From Datisca glomerata (lineage: Eukaryota > Streptophyta > Magnoliopsida > Cucurbitales > Datiscaceae), in assembly GCA_003255025.1 (NCBI GenBank), contig QANY01013145.1:346719-410718 (forward strand): a stretch of 64,000 nucleotides of DNA, read 5' to 3'. Under the pieces are notes generated by a model. The model was not told the origin of the DNA. It saw only the letters and a program-made list of their open reading frames with translations, and searched no databases. Shown one piece after another: positions 12,801 through 24,615 of the stretch. A program made the translations under genes and the position numbers. Each line of letters starts with the position of its first letter. The first letter of the stretch is position 1.

Positions 12801-14176
12801 ATCATGATCAATATAACCTTACCCCAATTTTGATGGTTCCACTTTGTTTGAATTCCCAATCAAGAATATAATCATAATTTCCAACAGTAGCAACCATCCT
12901 TACAACCAAACTAGTCTCCGGCTTCCCACGTCTAATCTGCGACAGCATCATACACAAAATTAACCAAACATTATTAATTTTGAGTTTTATCTGGAATGTT
13001 TGAAAAAGCACATTTCCAGTTTAATGAATCCATTAAAGATGAGCTGACCAGTTTGCCAGGAACATTGATTTCAGTATGTCTCCAAGCAACATCACCAGAC
13101 TGTCTTTCAAAAACACAAATGGCTCTGTCTACCTTCTGTGTTTCCCCATCTGCTCCAGCCATATACCCATCAATATACTCCGCATTTCCCGGACAATCAA
13201 CCAATGGCTGCAAAGAATCAGCTGCTCGCCCGAACCCGAATTCCCCAATATCCATGAATGTCCTAAAATACCATTCGTTTGTCGGATCCATGTATGGCAC
13301 AAACGCTTCCGACACGTGTCCTCTGTACAGCACACTTCTGTATTTCTTCTTTCTACCGTCAAACACGGACGCCGTTGAGATTACCGTTCCTGCTCTGGCA
13401 TTGAATCCCACGTGGAAAGCCCAGTTGGCCCATTTGATCTCATGCCCTTTTATGGTGAATCCTGTGTTTGTTATGTTGCAAATGACTGAATTGCCGTTGG
13501 GATTAGATGGTTGAAAGTCTGTGCCTTTAGCTTTAGGCAAAGGAGCTTGATATCTGTCATTGTACATTATAATTTGCATCAAATCTAGGTCTACCAGCAT
13601 TGTGATCCCCTCAATTGGCCTTGAGAAGACATTGACGGATCCTCCTCGATAAAAGCACGTTACTTTTAGAGCTCTTTTCGTTGTTTTTTCGCCGTACCAA
13701 CCTATTGTGAATGGTATACAAGAGATTTCAGATAAGCTTAAACCTCTTCTACGTATTGAATTTGTGAATTTTGGATATCTGAGAGGTAATTTGCTCGCTT
13801 GGAAGAGCTCGAGGAAAGTTAGAGGAGGATAACCATGTCCAGTGTAAATATAATCTGATATGATCGAATTAGTAGCTAAATCTATGATAACATCGTGAAT
13901 GCCGCCCCCTGCTCGAACGACAACCTTTGCTCGACGTGGAATGGAGAAATTCACTCGGTTTTTCGAAGATAGCCACTTTAAGACATCTATTTTGTCTGGT
14001 TCTTCTAGGTCCAAAAAATGGTAGGTAAGGTTAGGAAGAGAAGACAAATGGGATTTCTGAATAATAAGCCTGGTTTTGTTTATCTCATTTGGGCTAAGAG
14101 GGTCTAAGGGATGAGAAAGGCTATATATGAAGTAATGTTGTAGGAAAAAGACCACAAGTAGAAAGAGAGAAGTCAT
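9815..14176 (-). CDS. Copper amine oxidase, secreted (primary-amine oxidase)
   Basis: Four minus-strand exons, 14176-13049, 12936-12823, 12024-11480 and 9965-9815, join in phase through GT-AG introns of 112, 798 and 1514 bp into 645 codons ending in TGA (9817-9815). This is the usual size for plant enzymes. Residues 1-20 form a hydrophobic signal peptide, which suggests apoplastic export. Catalytic base Asp309 lies in [12 protein letters not shown]. The topaquinone precursor Tyr397 lies in TVGNYDY. Copper ligands are His452 and His454 (NHDHF) and a His in [12 protein letters not shown] (612-613). Cys pairs 153/174 and 328/354 match the family disulfides. The enzyme oxidises primary amines such as putrescine to aldehyde, ammonia and hydrogen peroxide. 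Substrate choice and expression cannot be read here. It is the one apparently intact host gene in the window. Confidence 0.95.
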
Positions 14177-14260
14177 GGATATTAAGAGAGTTTACTCTAT
14201 CAGCTTTTGGAAGGAATCTAAGTGAGATGATGAGCTGATTTCATACACTTACTGTTTATG

Positions 14261-14270
14261 CATTATATAG
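14261..14270 (-). promoter_or_regulatory. TATA box of the amine oxidase gene
   Basis: The minus strand reads CTATATAATG, 85-95 bp upstream of the ATG at 14176. That spacing allows a start site about 30 bp downstream and a 5' UTR of about 55-60 bp. Confidence 0.6.
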
Positions 14271-14279
14271 GGGAATTTT

Positions 14280-15779
14280 TTTGACAAAATTATTAATTTT
14301 ATAGAAATAAATCATCTCCTAAAAAACACATAGCGATATTAGTTATTATTCAATAGTTCAGATCTACTTTTGCATAAATATTTAAAAGATTATTTTTTAT
14401 GAAAAAATGTGTTGGACTGATATGAACCATTGAAAACAAAATTGATAGTCCATATCAAATCAACACGGCCTTGTCTTGTTTCAATGAACAAGCTGAGAGG
14501 ATTTAAATATAATATTTATGTGAACAGCAGTAATATACTGATATGTGAGATATGACTTGAACCTTCAATTTATTAATATTGATGTAATTATAAAAACTTA
14601 ACTATTCATATCATCTCATACGTGACGATAAGAATTTTCCTTACATGTATACATGTTGTCCCGTATTGCATATATTATAGCTGCAAAGAGCAAATACGTA
14701 TAACAAAAAACTGTCTTTGAAAACTTCCTTTGTAAACACGATTTGAACAGGCTGTGATGTTTTTTAAAGTCCCTTTCTTGCATTGGGAGCAAGAATAATT
14801 GGTTTTATTTTCTTTCCGTTGGTTTGCTTTTACTGTGAAATGAATGAACATGATTACTACATATTTGACAACTCTTTGAGTTAAAAAAAAACGAAGCAAA
14901 CAAAAGGAATCATGGTTTAATTAGGATTATATATCTAATATATATTATTAGGCTTGTAAGATATAATATTATTAAATAAAATTAAGTGTTGGGAAAACTC
15001 GAATTAGTAGCTTCATTGTAACTTCAAAATATGTAACAAAACGCACAAATTGAAGGTTTCCTATTATCTTAGCTTCTTTAATCTTTGACGAATGCTCTTA
15101 AATCAAGTGGTCATAGAAGATTTTGAGATATTCTTACTTTAAGATTCAATCTCGTATAATATTTCTTCTCATTGTCGAAAAACCTTTTGTTTTCTTTTTA
15201 TGATAATTAATTATCTAATTTTTGTTGATCAGCAATTAAAGGAGAAAAAAAATAATATTTTTATAAATTAAACTGAGCATGGTCTAGTCAAATCTAAAAA
15301 AACAAAGAAAATGCACAGAAATTAAGTAGAGGATCTCGATTTAGTGGAGAGTTCATAATTGAGGATCAGGGCCAACGTGCGTAGTTTCGTTGAGCTCACT
15401 CTACCAATACATGTAATAATGCTGAAATATGAATCATCGTCCTTTGTAACTTGCGCGTTTCAAGAATATTAAGATTCATTCGGAGCTTTGACTTTTTTTT
15501 CTTCTTACAATCTATACAACGAAAGAATTTTCCTTACAATCGTATTCTTACGCTTTTATCATAATCTATTATAAGAGTATTTAAAATTATGTTGAAACTG
15601 ATTCCGTATAAAAAATAACCTAGAATTATTGGATTTATTTTCCATATTGTTGAAGTTTGAATTTAAAAATTTTGATAAATTTTTAGGAGCGAGAAGAGCA
15701 TTTTATTTTAAATATTGAAACAAAGTACATGAAAAATTTTAAAAAGATTTTAGATATATTTCTTTACGTGACAATAGCA
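14280..15779. other. AT-rich intergenic region
   Basis: Beyond the amine oxidase promoter I see no gene. The minus-strand frame at 14675-14899 is short and unsupported. Confidence 0.4.
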
Positions 15780-16075
15780 TATATGTTATGTATTGTATAT
15801 AACATATATATTTGAATCGTTATATATGTTTATTTATGTTATATATATATAGTAGTAGTACAACATTTATATATATCGCTTATGTATACTATATATGTGT
15901 TATATCTGCGTTTGTATAAGCATATAGATATGCCTTTGTAATTAACAATAACATACATACACATATGTATGTATATATGTTCTAATAAATAACCTATGTG
16001 TATGTATGTGTGTATAATGTGTTATATATATACACATGTATATTACAATAACATATATAATACTATAGGATGTTT
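15780..16075. repeat. TA/TATG-rich simple-sequence region
   Basis: Dense ATATAT, GTATGTATGTG and TATATGTTATATA runs in several interrupted tracts, immediately left of the CACTA subterminal region. Confidence 0.8.
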
Positions 16076-16081
16076 ACATTT

Positions 16082-16660
16082 TCACACCGGTTATTTTCAT
16101 CTACGTTGGTGGTTAGAATTGCCAGGAAAAAAACTTATGATGCTAAGAAACCACCGGCGATCTCTCCACTGAAAAAGTTTTTTTGCCAGTGGATTACAGG
16201 CACAAAAAAAACATCGTCGGAGTTTTTCCCTTGAGGGTCAGGAAAACCGCCGGCAGAAGTTGGAAAAACCGCTAGAAAAAAAAACAAAGTTCTCTTTCCT
16301 GGCGGTTATTGTCTGCCGGCCAAATCTTTCTGGTGGTTAATTATCCGCCTTGTTGCCAGTGGATTACAGGCAAAAAAAAAAAATATCGCCGGAGTTTTTC
16401 CCTTGAGGGTCAGGAAAACCGCCGGCATAAGTTGGAAAAACCGATAGAAAAGAAGCAAAGTTCTCTTTCCCGACGGTTATTGTCTGTCGGCCAAATCTTT
16501 CTGGTGGTTAATTATCCGCCTTATTATTTTTTTTTTCATTTTCAAAGGTTCTTTTACCTCGAAAAAATAAATTTTCTACTATACGACGCTTGCGAACCAC
16601 CGGTATAGGAGAAAAGTTAACCATTGCCGGCGGTTGAAACCGCCGATAATGGTTGAAAAA
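16082..16660. mobile_element. CACTA (En/Spm) subterminal repeat region
   Basis: A GC-rich island in AT-rich DNA, full of CCGCCGG / CCGGCGG / ACCACCGGC motifs in both orientations, as in CACTA subterminal regions. It contains a 170-bp tandem duplication (16185-16354 and 16355-16523, each from GCCAGTGGATTACAGGC to TTATCCGCCTT). At 16621-16651 there is an inverted repeat centred on CGGCGGTTGAAACCGCCG. No exact CACTA terminus was found at the left edge. It probably belongs to the same element as the transposase remnants at 17100-17680 and 22550-22990. Confidence 0.65.
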
Positions 16661-17099
16661 AATCTATATAAGTGATTTTCTAACTGCCAGTATAGCTAAA
16701 ATTACAGCATAAACAACAGTTTTTGTGCATACGCCACAATTTGCTGCAAATATAATTTTCAATACATTCATATCCAAAACATTCACAACACCATTAACAA
16801 CATTCTCAATTAATAGAATATCCATATATATCATCAATCTTCCACTACGCTCACGACAATTAAACATAAAAGAAACACTAATGAAGTTGAGTAGTACAAA
16901 TATTATTTCCAATATACCATTACAAGATAAGTGAGCAAAAAAGATTGAACTTTTAAAGCCCATAAACAAAGCCACCAATACCATGCCTGTGTCAAATTTC
17001 AACAATAAAAAGATATGAAACTACTTAAGAAATGGATCATAAATAAATAAAACTTAAGGAAAAACGTAAGTATTTTATTTTACCTAGTTTACCTGGCAA
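16661..17099. other. CACTA interior, unassigned
   Basis: Open frames exist on both strands (16664-17005 minus, 16725-16934 plus) but neither resembles a known protein. Position suggests the 3' non-coding part of the transposon. Confidence 0.35.
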
Positions 17100-17685
17100 C
17101 CTTCAATCAGAGTTGTTTTCTTGACGTACATCTTTCAACTTGTTAAGTTCTTCAAGCAAGAATGTTACTTGAGATACCATCTAGTTAGATTCAAATTCAG
17201 AGACTCTCGACTGTAACTGTGTGTTTTCTTCAACCAATTGAGAGCTAGAAGCACCACCGTAACTTCCACTTGTGTAGGTCCTAATCCAATCCCCCGTACA
17301 TGTCCAGAATGCTCTTTTCCATTACTTATGAAAAAATGTCATTCGTCGAGATAATATCTTTAGAAAGATCAGAAAGTTTAGTGATGTGCTCCTGCATACA
17401 TTTTTATAATGCAAAACATAAATCACGGTGATTAGAATTATACTTCATGTAATAACTTTAATGTAACAATGAACTTTAATTAATTTAAACAATAATCATC
17501 AGGGACTTTAATGTTATAAGAAATTTTAATTAATTTAAACAATAATCATCAGACACTTTATTGTAATAGCCACTTACAGTTGCAGCTTTGAATGCTAGAT
17601 CAACAAAAGTCTCATCTTTATGCTTATGTGTGATTGAAAATAATTCTAAAAGAGTAGGTTTTTTCCGGTCAATTTTTCCTATACC
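17100..17685 (-). pseudogene. Plant transposase (Ptta/En/Spm family) C-terminal remnant
   Basis: Two minus-strand exons can be seen. The first, about 17680-17578, encodes KPTLLELFSITHKHKD and ends in a GT donor. The second, from 17391, follows a TGCAG acceptor and contains GHVRGIGLGPTQ, the family signature near its C-terminus, then a coiled-coil tail with QLVEENTQLQSRV. The frame is broken by at least one stop before the signature, a shift just after it and a stop in the tail. The family supplies the accessory protein of CACTA transposons. Confidence 0.7.
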
Positions 17686-17763
17686 AAAATAATGAATACA
17701 CATTTAATTTATTAATTAAGTGACTTTGTTAAATATAAATAACCATTAGTTATCATTTGATAT

Positions 17764-17900
17764 GATATTCCGGCATAAAGTCCTTAGGGGCGAATGAACT
17801 TACCTCTTTTTGGCGATTAAGAGAAGTATTTATACCTGAGTCCTCGATGCCGTTAGTAGCGTGCCAAAGAACATTGTGAGACATGAAATCTGTCTTGCCT
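17764..17900. repeat. Left terminal direct repeat of nested element
   Basis: Same-length match to 22407-22543; shared blocks include GAATGAACTTACCTCTTTT and TATACCTGAGTCC. Confidence 0.8.
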
Positions 17901-18650
17901 GGCACTGATTGAATAAAAAGGAGGTGACCTTTGACATAAAACTAGTAAATATTAAATGTTGATGTGTCTATGAGATGACTAGCGGAGGCTATCCTGTCAT
18001 TTTGTCACAACAATTAGATCAGTTGGGCACTGCGGTTAGGAGGGAGTGTCATCTTGGTCGTCACCTTCGGCGGATAATGATGACTTTGCGCTCAGGGCCG
18101 ACAGAGCTTTCCCTGCACTATTATTCCTATTTTTCCATGAGCCTGGGTCTTTTTCGTCCCAAGGTCCGTAGGGTCCGACTAGCCGAGGTCAGTTCCGCTC
18201 CTTTCTCAGCGTAGAGAGTTTCCTATTGTAGCGCAACACGTGTTTACGTTTCATTGGGGCTTGGAAAAACACCTATAATAGTTGACCCCAGTCAAAGACT
18301 TGGGTAGCTTCTGATATCCGAGTCTGAAGAGTTCATTAACTCGAGCTCTGCATCCGAGCTACCGGGGCGTGATAAACTTCATTTGATCCAGGTAACACAC
18401 GCTTGTGGTTCAATTTTATCCGCATTGGTGCGAGTAGGAAGGGGTGAGTATTACTGTCCTACAGATCTTGACCACACAGTACGTTACATCATATCGTTCA
18501 ATCGTTTGATCTTCTGAAATCTTCTTATTGGTCCGCGAAATGGCCGTTCATTGATTGTAGGATGGACCCAACAGTTGTCATTACAGCCTCTCTCCAATTT
18601 TCTTTCCTTTTTTGTATGCCCATTAAATGAGCGATTTCCCCCTTCAAGGC

Positions 18651-18660
18651 CTATAAATGG
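18651..18660 (+). promoter_or_regulatory. Possible TATA box inside nested element
   Basis: CTATAAATGG in a GC-richer context, followed by a pyrimidine-rich stretch. It could start a plus-strand transcript of the nested element; no supported ORF follows. Confidence 0.25.
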
Positions 18661-19848
18661 GCGATCTTGGTCTTCATTTTCCTCACCCCTTCCTTTTCGA
18701 CAGAGTTGAAATCACTGTTCACTTTTGTGCTTCCCCTTAATTCCTTTGGAAGATCCATAATCTTCCCCCTTCCAAGGGTTTCTTCCGTTCTGGAGGTCGT
18801 CCTTCTGAATCCTCCTCTTTATTCATGACTGTCGATTCCATCCCCATCACCTCATTAATTTCGTGCCTCGAAGGCATCAATATTTCATTTGTAGTAATTT
18901 TTCTACCGTCGATAAGCCTGTTCGGCGAATCCTTGGTCCGTATTGGTTGCCTGCGCTGGTGATAAGGACTTTACTCTTAACAAGGGCATGTAATGTGACT
19001 GGTAGTTGTAACCCTTACTTCCCGATGAAGCCCTTTGATCGGACATCACCTATCTCCTTCTCTCGTGTCGCCGTTCCTTTTGATCTTTCATTAACTTACT
19101 CCTTCGATCATTTGGAGTGGGTCGATGTACCGGGAGTAAGCTAAGGATGGGGTCATCCCAAACCTGAGGATGAGTATCTTCTTTCTTTCTCCCCATAAGG
19201 GGAAGATATTGAGTCCCCATGAGCGGAGCCACCAGAGTCCTTGAGACTTTAGAAGACTTCGAGGAAGCTGTGGAGATCATGCCCTTGATAGGGGGATCAT
19301 TTTTCTTTTTTCCGAAGAGGTGCCTCTAAGTTAGCCTAGGGGGGATTGTCCCCTTAATTGAGAAGACTTGTGTACTTTTACACGTACTTGTAGTCCTCTG
19401 TTTATTAATGAAAATAAACTTCCTTTATCTCTGACTCTTTATTAATCTATGCTTTTTGCTTATTTCCTGTTGCAAATTGTATATTCAGTTTCATACTATG
19501 CGTAGAACTTTTTACTTCAAGTTTTGAGTTGGTTTGAATGAGACCCTCGTCCTTTATTCCTTGGTTTCCGATTATGGCACTCTTACTCTTGTTGACCTGA
19601 GTCGTGATCCTAAGCTTGAGAAGGCCTTGAAACTTCTCTGAATTCTTTCAGCGGGTTGCCTGATTCGAGGGAGTTTGTTTCCCTTAGGGAGGTCTAGTCG
19701 GGCAGACCACCTTCATATTGGGAGTAGGATGTCCTTACTTATGGCGAGTATTCCTGGTCTGGTGACCTATCATACTCAATAGATACCTTTGTCCCTTATG
19801 TCGAGATTGGCTTGGATAGGGCTTTTCCTTAACCATATTAGACGGTCA
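18661..19848. other. Nested-element interior, left part
   Basis: No family recognised. A short plus-strand open frame (18863-19144) is unsupported. AATGAAAATAAAC near 19410 looks like a polyadenylation region for a plus-strand transcript, but this is inference. Confidence 0.35.
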
Positions 19849-20845
19849 TGAGTGCTCGGTGGTCACTACTTTCTTTGTCCGGGTGTGCCTGCTCTAGTTA
19901 GACCCTTATTCCCATCTGCGAGCATGAGTGCTCGACATATATCTTTCCTTGATGTCTAGCCAGGCGTGTCTGCTCTAGCTAGATCTTTGAATCCCATCTG
20001 TGAGCAAAGGTGCTTGGCAGACATCACTTGTCAATATCTAGCCAGGCGTGTCTGCTCTAGGTAGATCATTGATCCCGTCTGCGAGCTGAGGTGCTCGGCA
20101 GACATCACTTGTCGATTATCTAGCTAGACATGCCTACTCTAGCTAGATCATTGATCCCGCCTATGAGATGAGGTGCTCCACAAACATCACTTGTTAATTA
20201 TCTAGCCAGGCGTGCCTGCTTTAATTAGATCATTGATCCCATGTGCGAGTCGAGGTGCTTGGGAGACACCACTCATCGATATCTAACCAGACGTGCCTAC
20301 TCTGGCTAGATCATTGATCTTATCTGCGAGTTGAGGTAGTCGGCAGACATCACTTGTCGATATCTAGCCGGGCGTGCCTACTTCTGACTAGATCCTTGAT
20401 CTCGTTTGTTAGTCAAGGTGCTCGACAGAAATCATTTGTCGATATCTAGCCCGGCATGTCTACTTCTGGCTAGATCCTTGATCTCATTTATGAGTCGAGG
20501 TGCTAAACAGACATCACTTGTCGATATATAGCCAGGCGTGCCTACTCTGGCTAGATCCATGATCTTGTGTGCGAGCTAAGGTGCTCGATAGACATCACTT
20601 ACCGATACCTAGCTAAACGTGCGTGCTTCTAGCTAGATTCTTAATCTCGTCTGTGAGCCAAGGTGCTCGACAGACATCACTTGTCGATATCTAGCCAGGC
20701 ATGCCTACTCTGGCTAGATCCTTGATCCGTCTATGAGCTGAGGTGCTCGACATATATTACTTGTTGATTATCTAGCCAGGTGTGCTTACTCTGGCTAGAT
20801 CCTTGATCGCGTTTTTGAGCCGAGGTGCTCGGCAAACATCATTTT
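19849..20845. repeat. 82-bp tandem array, about 12 units, each with a hairpin
   Basis: A unit of about 82 bp recurs about 12 times. Marks are CTAGCCAGGCGTGCCTACTC, GGCTAGATCCTTGATC and GGTGCTCGGCAGACATCAC. Within a unit CTAGCCAG and CTGGCTAG are inverted repeats about 11 bases apart, so each unit can form a short hairpin; several units keep both arms despite drift. The array has no consistent open frame. Confidence 0.85.
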
Positions 20846-20990
20846 TTGTTTAATCCCGACTGGTGGGCTAGAGAACCTCACCAATCCTCACTTTTTATTC
20901 AATCTCGACTAGTGGGCCAAAGCAACTCAAGAGTCTTATTCTATCTCAACTAGTGGGCTAGAGCACCTCAATAGTCATAATTTTTTATTC
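20846..20990. repeat. About 50-bp repeat, three units
   Basis: Three decayed copies of TCTCGACTAGTGGGCTAGAG with flanks, directly after the 82-bp array. Confidence 0.65.
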
Positions 20991-22406
20991 CTCTGTCGTT
21001 TATTGTAGAAGAGTCAATCCTTGGAGACTTGTGGGGTAGTCTGGAAATCGTTAGCAAATATTTCTACAACGTGTCCTATTTTTTCCTAAAAGTAGATTTG
21101 ATTATAAGATATTCCTAAATGAGGAAAAAAAGGAGACATATTATCTGATAGACGTCGCTGAGTACACGGATGTGGAAGGTTGAAAGCAGCCGAGCTTCTC
21201 TCTCCTTGGTTTTTTACCCTATGTTTTTTTTATCGGTGCATTCCTTTCCGATCTTCATCTTTACCTTAGCAGTAAGACACCCTAAGCTTTGCACTCTTCT
21301 CAGAGATGAGCCCTGACTTATCTTGAATCATCTTATCAAACAGTTTGGCGGGAGTGCGACCAACTTCCAGGTCCTCCAAGTTCCTTCAGGGGCTGCTCCT
21401 CGGATAGTGTGTTGCTATCAATTCCTCTATCCTTATGGTTCCCTTCACCTTATTCACGGGCCCACTCATCAGGGCTTCATGTCCTGGCGCTGCCTGTTAA
21501 CCCATGTTCCGGGTTTTACATGATCCTCGTCCTTCCAATCACCCATGGTGGGATGCGATGGCCTGGGGCCACACAGCCTGAGTTTGATTTTCATCATTGA
21601 AGGATAACTGATGCACACCTATATTTTTCAGCTGGGGCTAATCCTTGGCTCATTCAATCGTGTCTCACGGTCCTTCCTGACGCCCAAAGGGATACCAAAA
21701 ATCCATACGGAGGGCGGCCCACCGATACCTCCACGATTGCTTGTATATTACCCATAAGGTTCTTTAGGGGTTTCTTCCTTCTGTTCTCCTCCCTCGTCTT
21801 CCGAGGATGGCCCCAACTAGAATCTTATGAAAGGGGAACTCAACCTTTTGAAATCAGGCTTTGGTGTGGCACTGGCTTCTCTGGGGGCTACCATCTCCGT
21901 GCAAGAGACCGTCATGACTTGCGCTAGACGGTACGCCTTTCCTCTTTTTTTGGGTTGTATCAGAGGTTACAACCACCATATCCTTATTCCTTTGTTGGGT
22001 AGTCATGAGGATGGTAATGAGTGCCTTTCCCGATGAAGGGGAGGGTGAATCTTCCCTTTCATCTCTCACTTCATCGACGTAGAATATCGAATCCATTTTA
22101 TCCTTACAAGAAAGGCAGGGATGGTTTGATAGTAATACCAGCAGATGACGTCAATTGTTTTAACCAAAAACTTCAACAATCTAAATGCCGGTCTTTCTTG
22201 TTAAATGTGGAATCCTTCTTCCGGGAGTATCTGCGATAGTGATGTCGTATATGATCTTTCCTCTCTACTAAATGTCCTCCTCTTCCTGAGTGGATCTCCT
22301 TGTGACCTCAACGTCTGTAAAACATAGACAAAGAACCCTAAAGGTAAGGGACTGGGGGGTGGTTGCCTTGCCTAAGGGCCTCCAATGCCTAAGTCAGTAG
22401 ATGGTC
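20991..22406. other. Nested-element interior, right part
   Basis: Several short frames on both strands, none matching a known family. A TGACGTCA palindrome (CRE/as-1-like core) is at 22146-22153. Confidence 0.35.
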
Positions 22407-22543
22407 GATATTCTAGTAAAAAGTCTTTAAGGGTGAATGAACTTACCTCTTTTGACGATTAGGGGAAGTATGTATACCTGAGTCCCCGGGGCCGTTGTTA
22501 GCGTGTCGAAAAAGCTCTGTGAGACACAAAATCTATCTTGCCT
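22407..22543. repeat. Right terminal direct repeat of nested element
   Basis: Partner of 17764-17900. Confidence 0.8.
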
Positions 22544-22549
22544 ACTAAC

Positions 22550-22990
22550 AAAATGCCGCACATATATCTATGACATATCTTTCAGCTAAGAAACCTTCTG
22601 GATGTGCTTTATTATGAACATATGACTTAAGTTCACCAAGTTACCTTTCAATCTGATGCATCTATATATATTGCATAGGTCCATAAAGTTTTGCTTCATA
22701 TGCTACTAAACCACGAAATGGACCATAATAGTGAAGAAAGATGGAGAAAATATCATTTTCATTTGACAAAATACGAGCACAACCTAATATTGAAGTTGAT
22801 TGATCATGTCTTTGTATATAGTAGTAGAACATAGTTCTTTGAAGAACAAACACAATGTAGATTTAACTACATTTACCTTTTTTTATAAAACCCCACGCAA
22901 CGTAATCAATAGAAGTTGTTCCATGATGATATGACAATCACGACTTTTGAGCCTTGAAATTTAGTTGTATATAGTTTACTTTGTTAATGG
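22550..22990 (-). pseudogene. CACTA transposase remnant (TNP2/DUF4218 region)
   Basis: Read on the minus strand, 22975-22870 encodes DCHIIMEQLLLITLRGVL, and 22700-22560 encodes a stretch with MHQIER and LGELKSYVHNKAHPEGF followed by an AERY block. These are characteristic of the DUF4218 region of CACTA transposases. Between them a minus frame (22853-22662) keeps YGPFRGLVAYEAKLYGPMQY, again of that region. Stops interrupt it, including TAA where the family has Tyr after MHQIER. The normal order, DUF4218 then the Ptta protein, is kept when the nested element at 17764-22543 is ignored. Confidence 0.75.
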
Positions 22991-24351
22991 TTGATTTTTT
23001 GTACATAGTTTTAACATTTTTCACACATGTACTATCCCCTTATTTGGCTTAACTTTTAGGATTAGCGAGAATGATTGGGGTCCCTTATTACTGTATATGG
23101 AAAACATTGTGGACATCTTAAAATCTTGTTATGAGTTTTAAACCCTAACTATACATATTAGACGACCTTCAAGCTCACCCGATTGCCAATTGAAAATAAA
23201 CACTAGGATCATCCAAATGCTAGGTAAGACACATTGAATAGTTATGTTGTATATTTTACCTGTCATAATTTTTTTCTTTAATTGAGCCATCATCATCTTC
23301 ATCAAAGATTTATCATTTTCATCATTTCATGCAGCACTAATTAGTATTGTTGCCATTTTAGCATAAAAAGCAGAAAAAATTTTCTTAGTATTCAAAATTA
23401 TTTTTCTCTTCATATTTGTTTAAGAATTGTCATAACAACATCTAGTAACGTCGTTTAAATTTATGATTTGTATACAATGCTCCACTTCACGCATCATCAT
23501 TTCATTATTTCCTTTATGCATAGTAAGGTCATTACTTCCTTCATTCTTTCATTAATGCATTGTAAGTTTTCTCTTTCCTTCACGGATACATTGTTTTAGA
23601 TTTGCTTCATTAATTGTATAAAAGAAACTCATCAATGCACCTCCATCATCCTTCTAGATCACAATCTCAAGCTAGAATCACATATGAACAATAAAAAGAA
23701 CTATCATAAGAAGAAATGAGGCGAGAGATTAGTAAGCTGAAATAACAATTGCTAGGATTCAAGAACTTATTGTTATTACCATGGGAAAAGCTAGTACATA
23801 TTTTCAACCAACTAATTCGTCATCTCAAGAACGGCAAGATCATCTACTTAGGGATAACCCTCTTTATCACCCTAGATGTATTCCTACTCATATGCACCAA
23901 CATGAAGATTAGTTTCAGCATGCTCCAAAAATGCCAATGGCTTTCCAACATTTTACGCCTCATAACATGCAAGAAGCGGTCCGCCTAAACATGTCTAGAT
24001 ATAATTTCACAGACCAATCTCTTGGTGATAATTAAATTGTCACGCCACTGGTTTAGCATGTCAACAATCTTATTTTGGTTAATCTTGATGTTTTGAAGAG
24101 TCAAATGTTAAATTTTGAATCAATTAAGGAGTCATCAGCTACTGTGAAGGTATATTTTCGAGAAGAAAGGTTGTGTTCTATTGAAGGACCAGACATGTAT
24201 TGTGCCATTAATGCAACACAATTGTGTTTGGTTCCTGTATTGCATTAGTGAATATTGCATGATAGTTGCAACGCACCCTAGACGTCTTTGCATGATTACT
24301 ATTGCATGGTGATAGTTGTATAATGACTATTGCATGATGGTCGCAACACAA
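22991..24351. other. Unclassified transposon-derived sequence
   Basis: The left part probably still belongs to the CACTA coding region but is too decayed to place. Around 23790-24034 the plus strand has one frame with a single internal stop, rich in Gln, His and Met (it includes SSSQERQDHLLRDNPLYHP), ending in TAA. It looks like a decayed exon of unknown origin. I do not assign it. Confidence 0.35.
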
Positions 24352-24359
24352 CAAAAGCC

Positions 24360-24550
24360 TAGGGGTGTAAGGAAAATTGCCCGAACCGCATTTATTCGGT
24401 CGGTTTGAACATTTCTTACGGTTCGGTTTGAACATTTCTTGCGGTTCGGTTTGGTGCTTAAAAATCATAGGTTCAGTTTGGTTTGCGGGCTCTCTATAGA
24501 AACCGCACCGAACCAAACTGAACCGTATATATTAAAGCTACATTTTTTAC

Positions 24551-24615
<65 letters not shown>

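Larger units (their letters stand above)
17764..22543. mobile_element. Nested non-coding element with 137-bp terminal direct repeats
   Basis: Terminal repeats lie at 17764-17900 and 22407-22543, both from GATATTC to CTTGCCT and clearly homologous. The interior is richer in GC than its surroundings and has no recognisable transposase or polymerase. It sits between two parts of a minus-strand CACTA coding region, so it inserted into that transposon. A purine-rich run near 22344-22363 could be a polypurine tract. The layout suggests a large non-autonomous LTR derivative (LARD- or TRIM-like), but the termini do not show a clean TG...CA and no target duplication was found. Confidence 0.55.

Noticed and set aside
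12996..13514. 172-codon plus-strand ORF
   Set aside because: It is the reverse complement of amine oxidase exon 1.
19849..20845. CRISPR-like array
   Set aside because: Units are contiguous 82-bp tandem repeats without unique spacers, in a plant transposon; no cas genes.
21650..22100. Possible gypsy gag-pol fragment on the minus strand
   Set aside because: A few residues hinted at a protease region, but no landmark held over more than a few codons.
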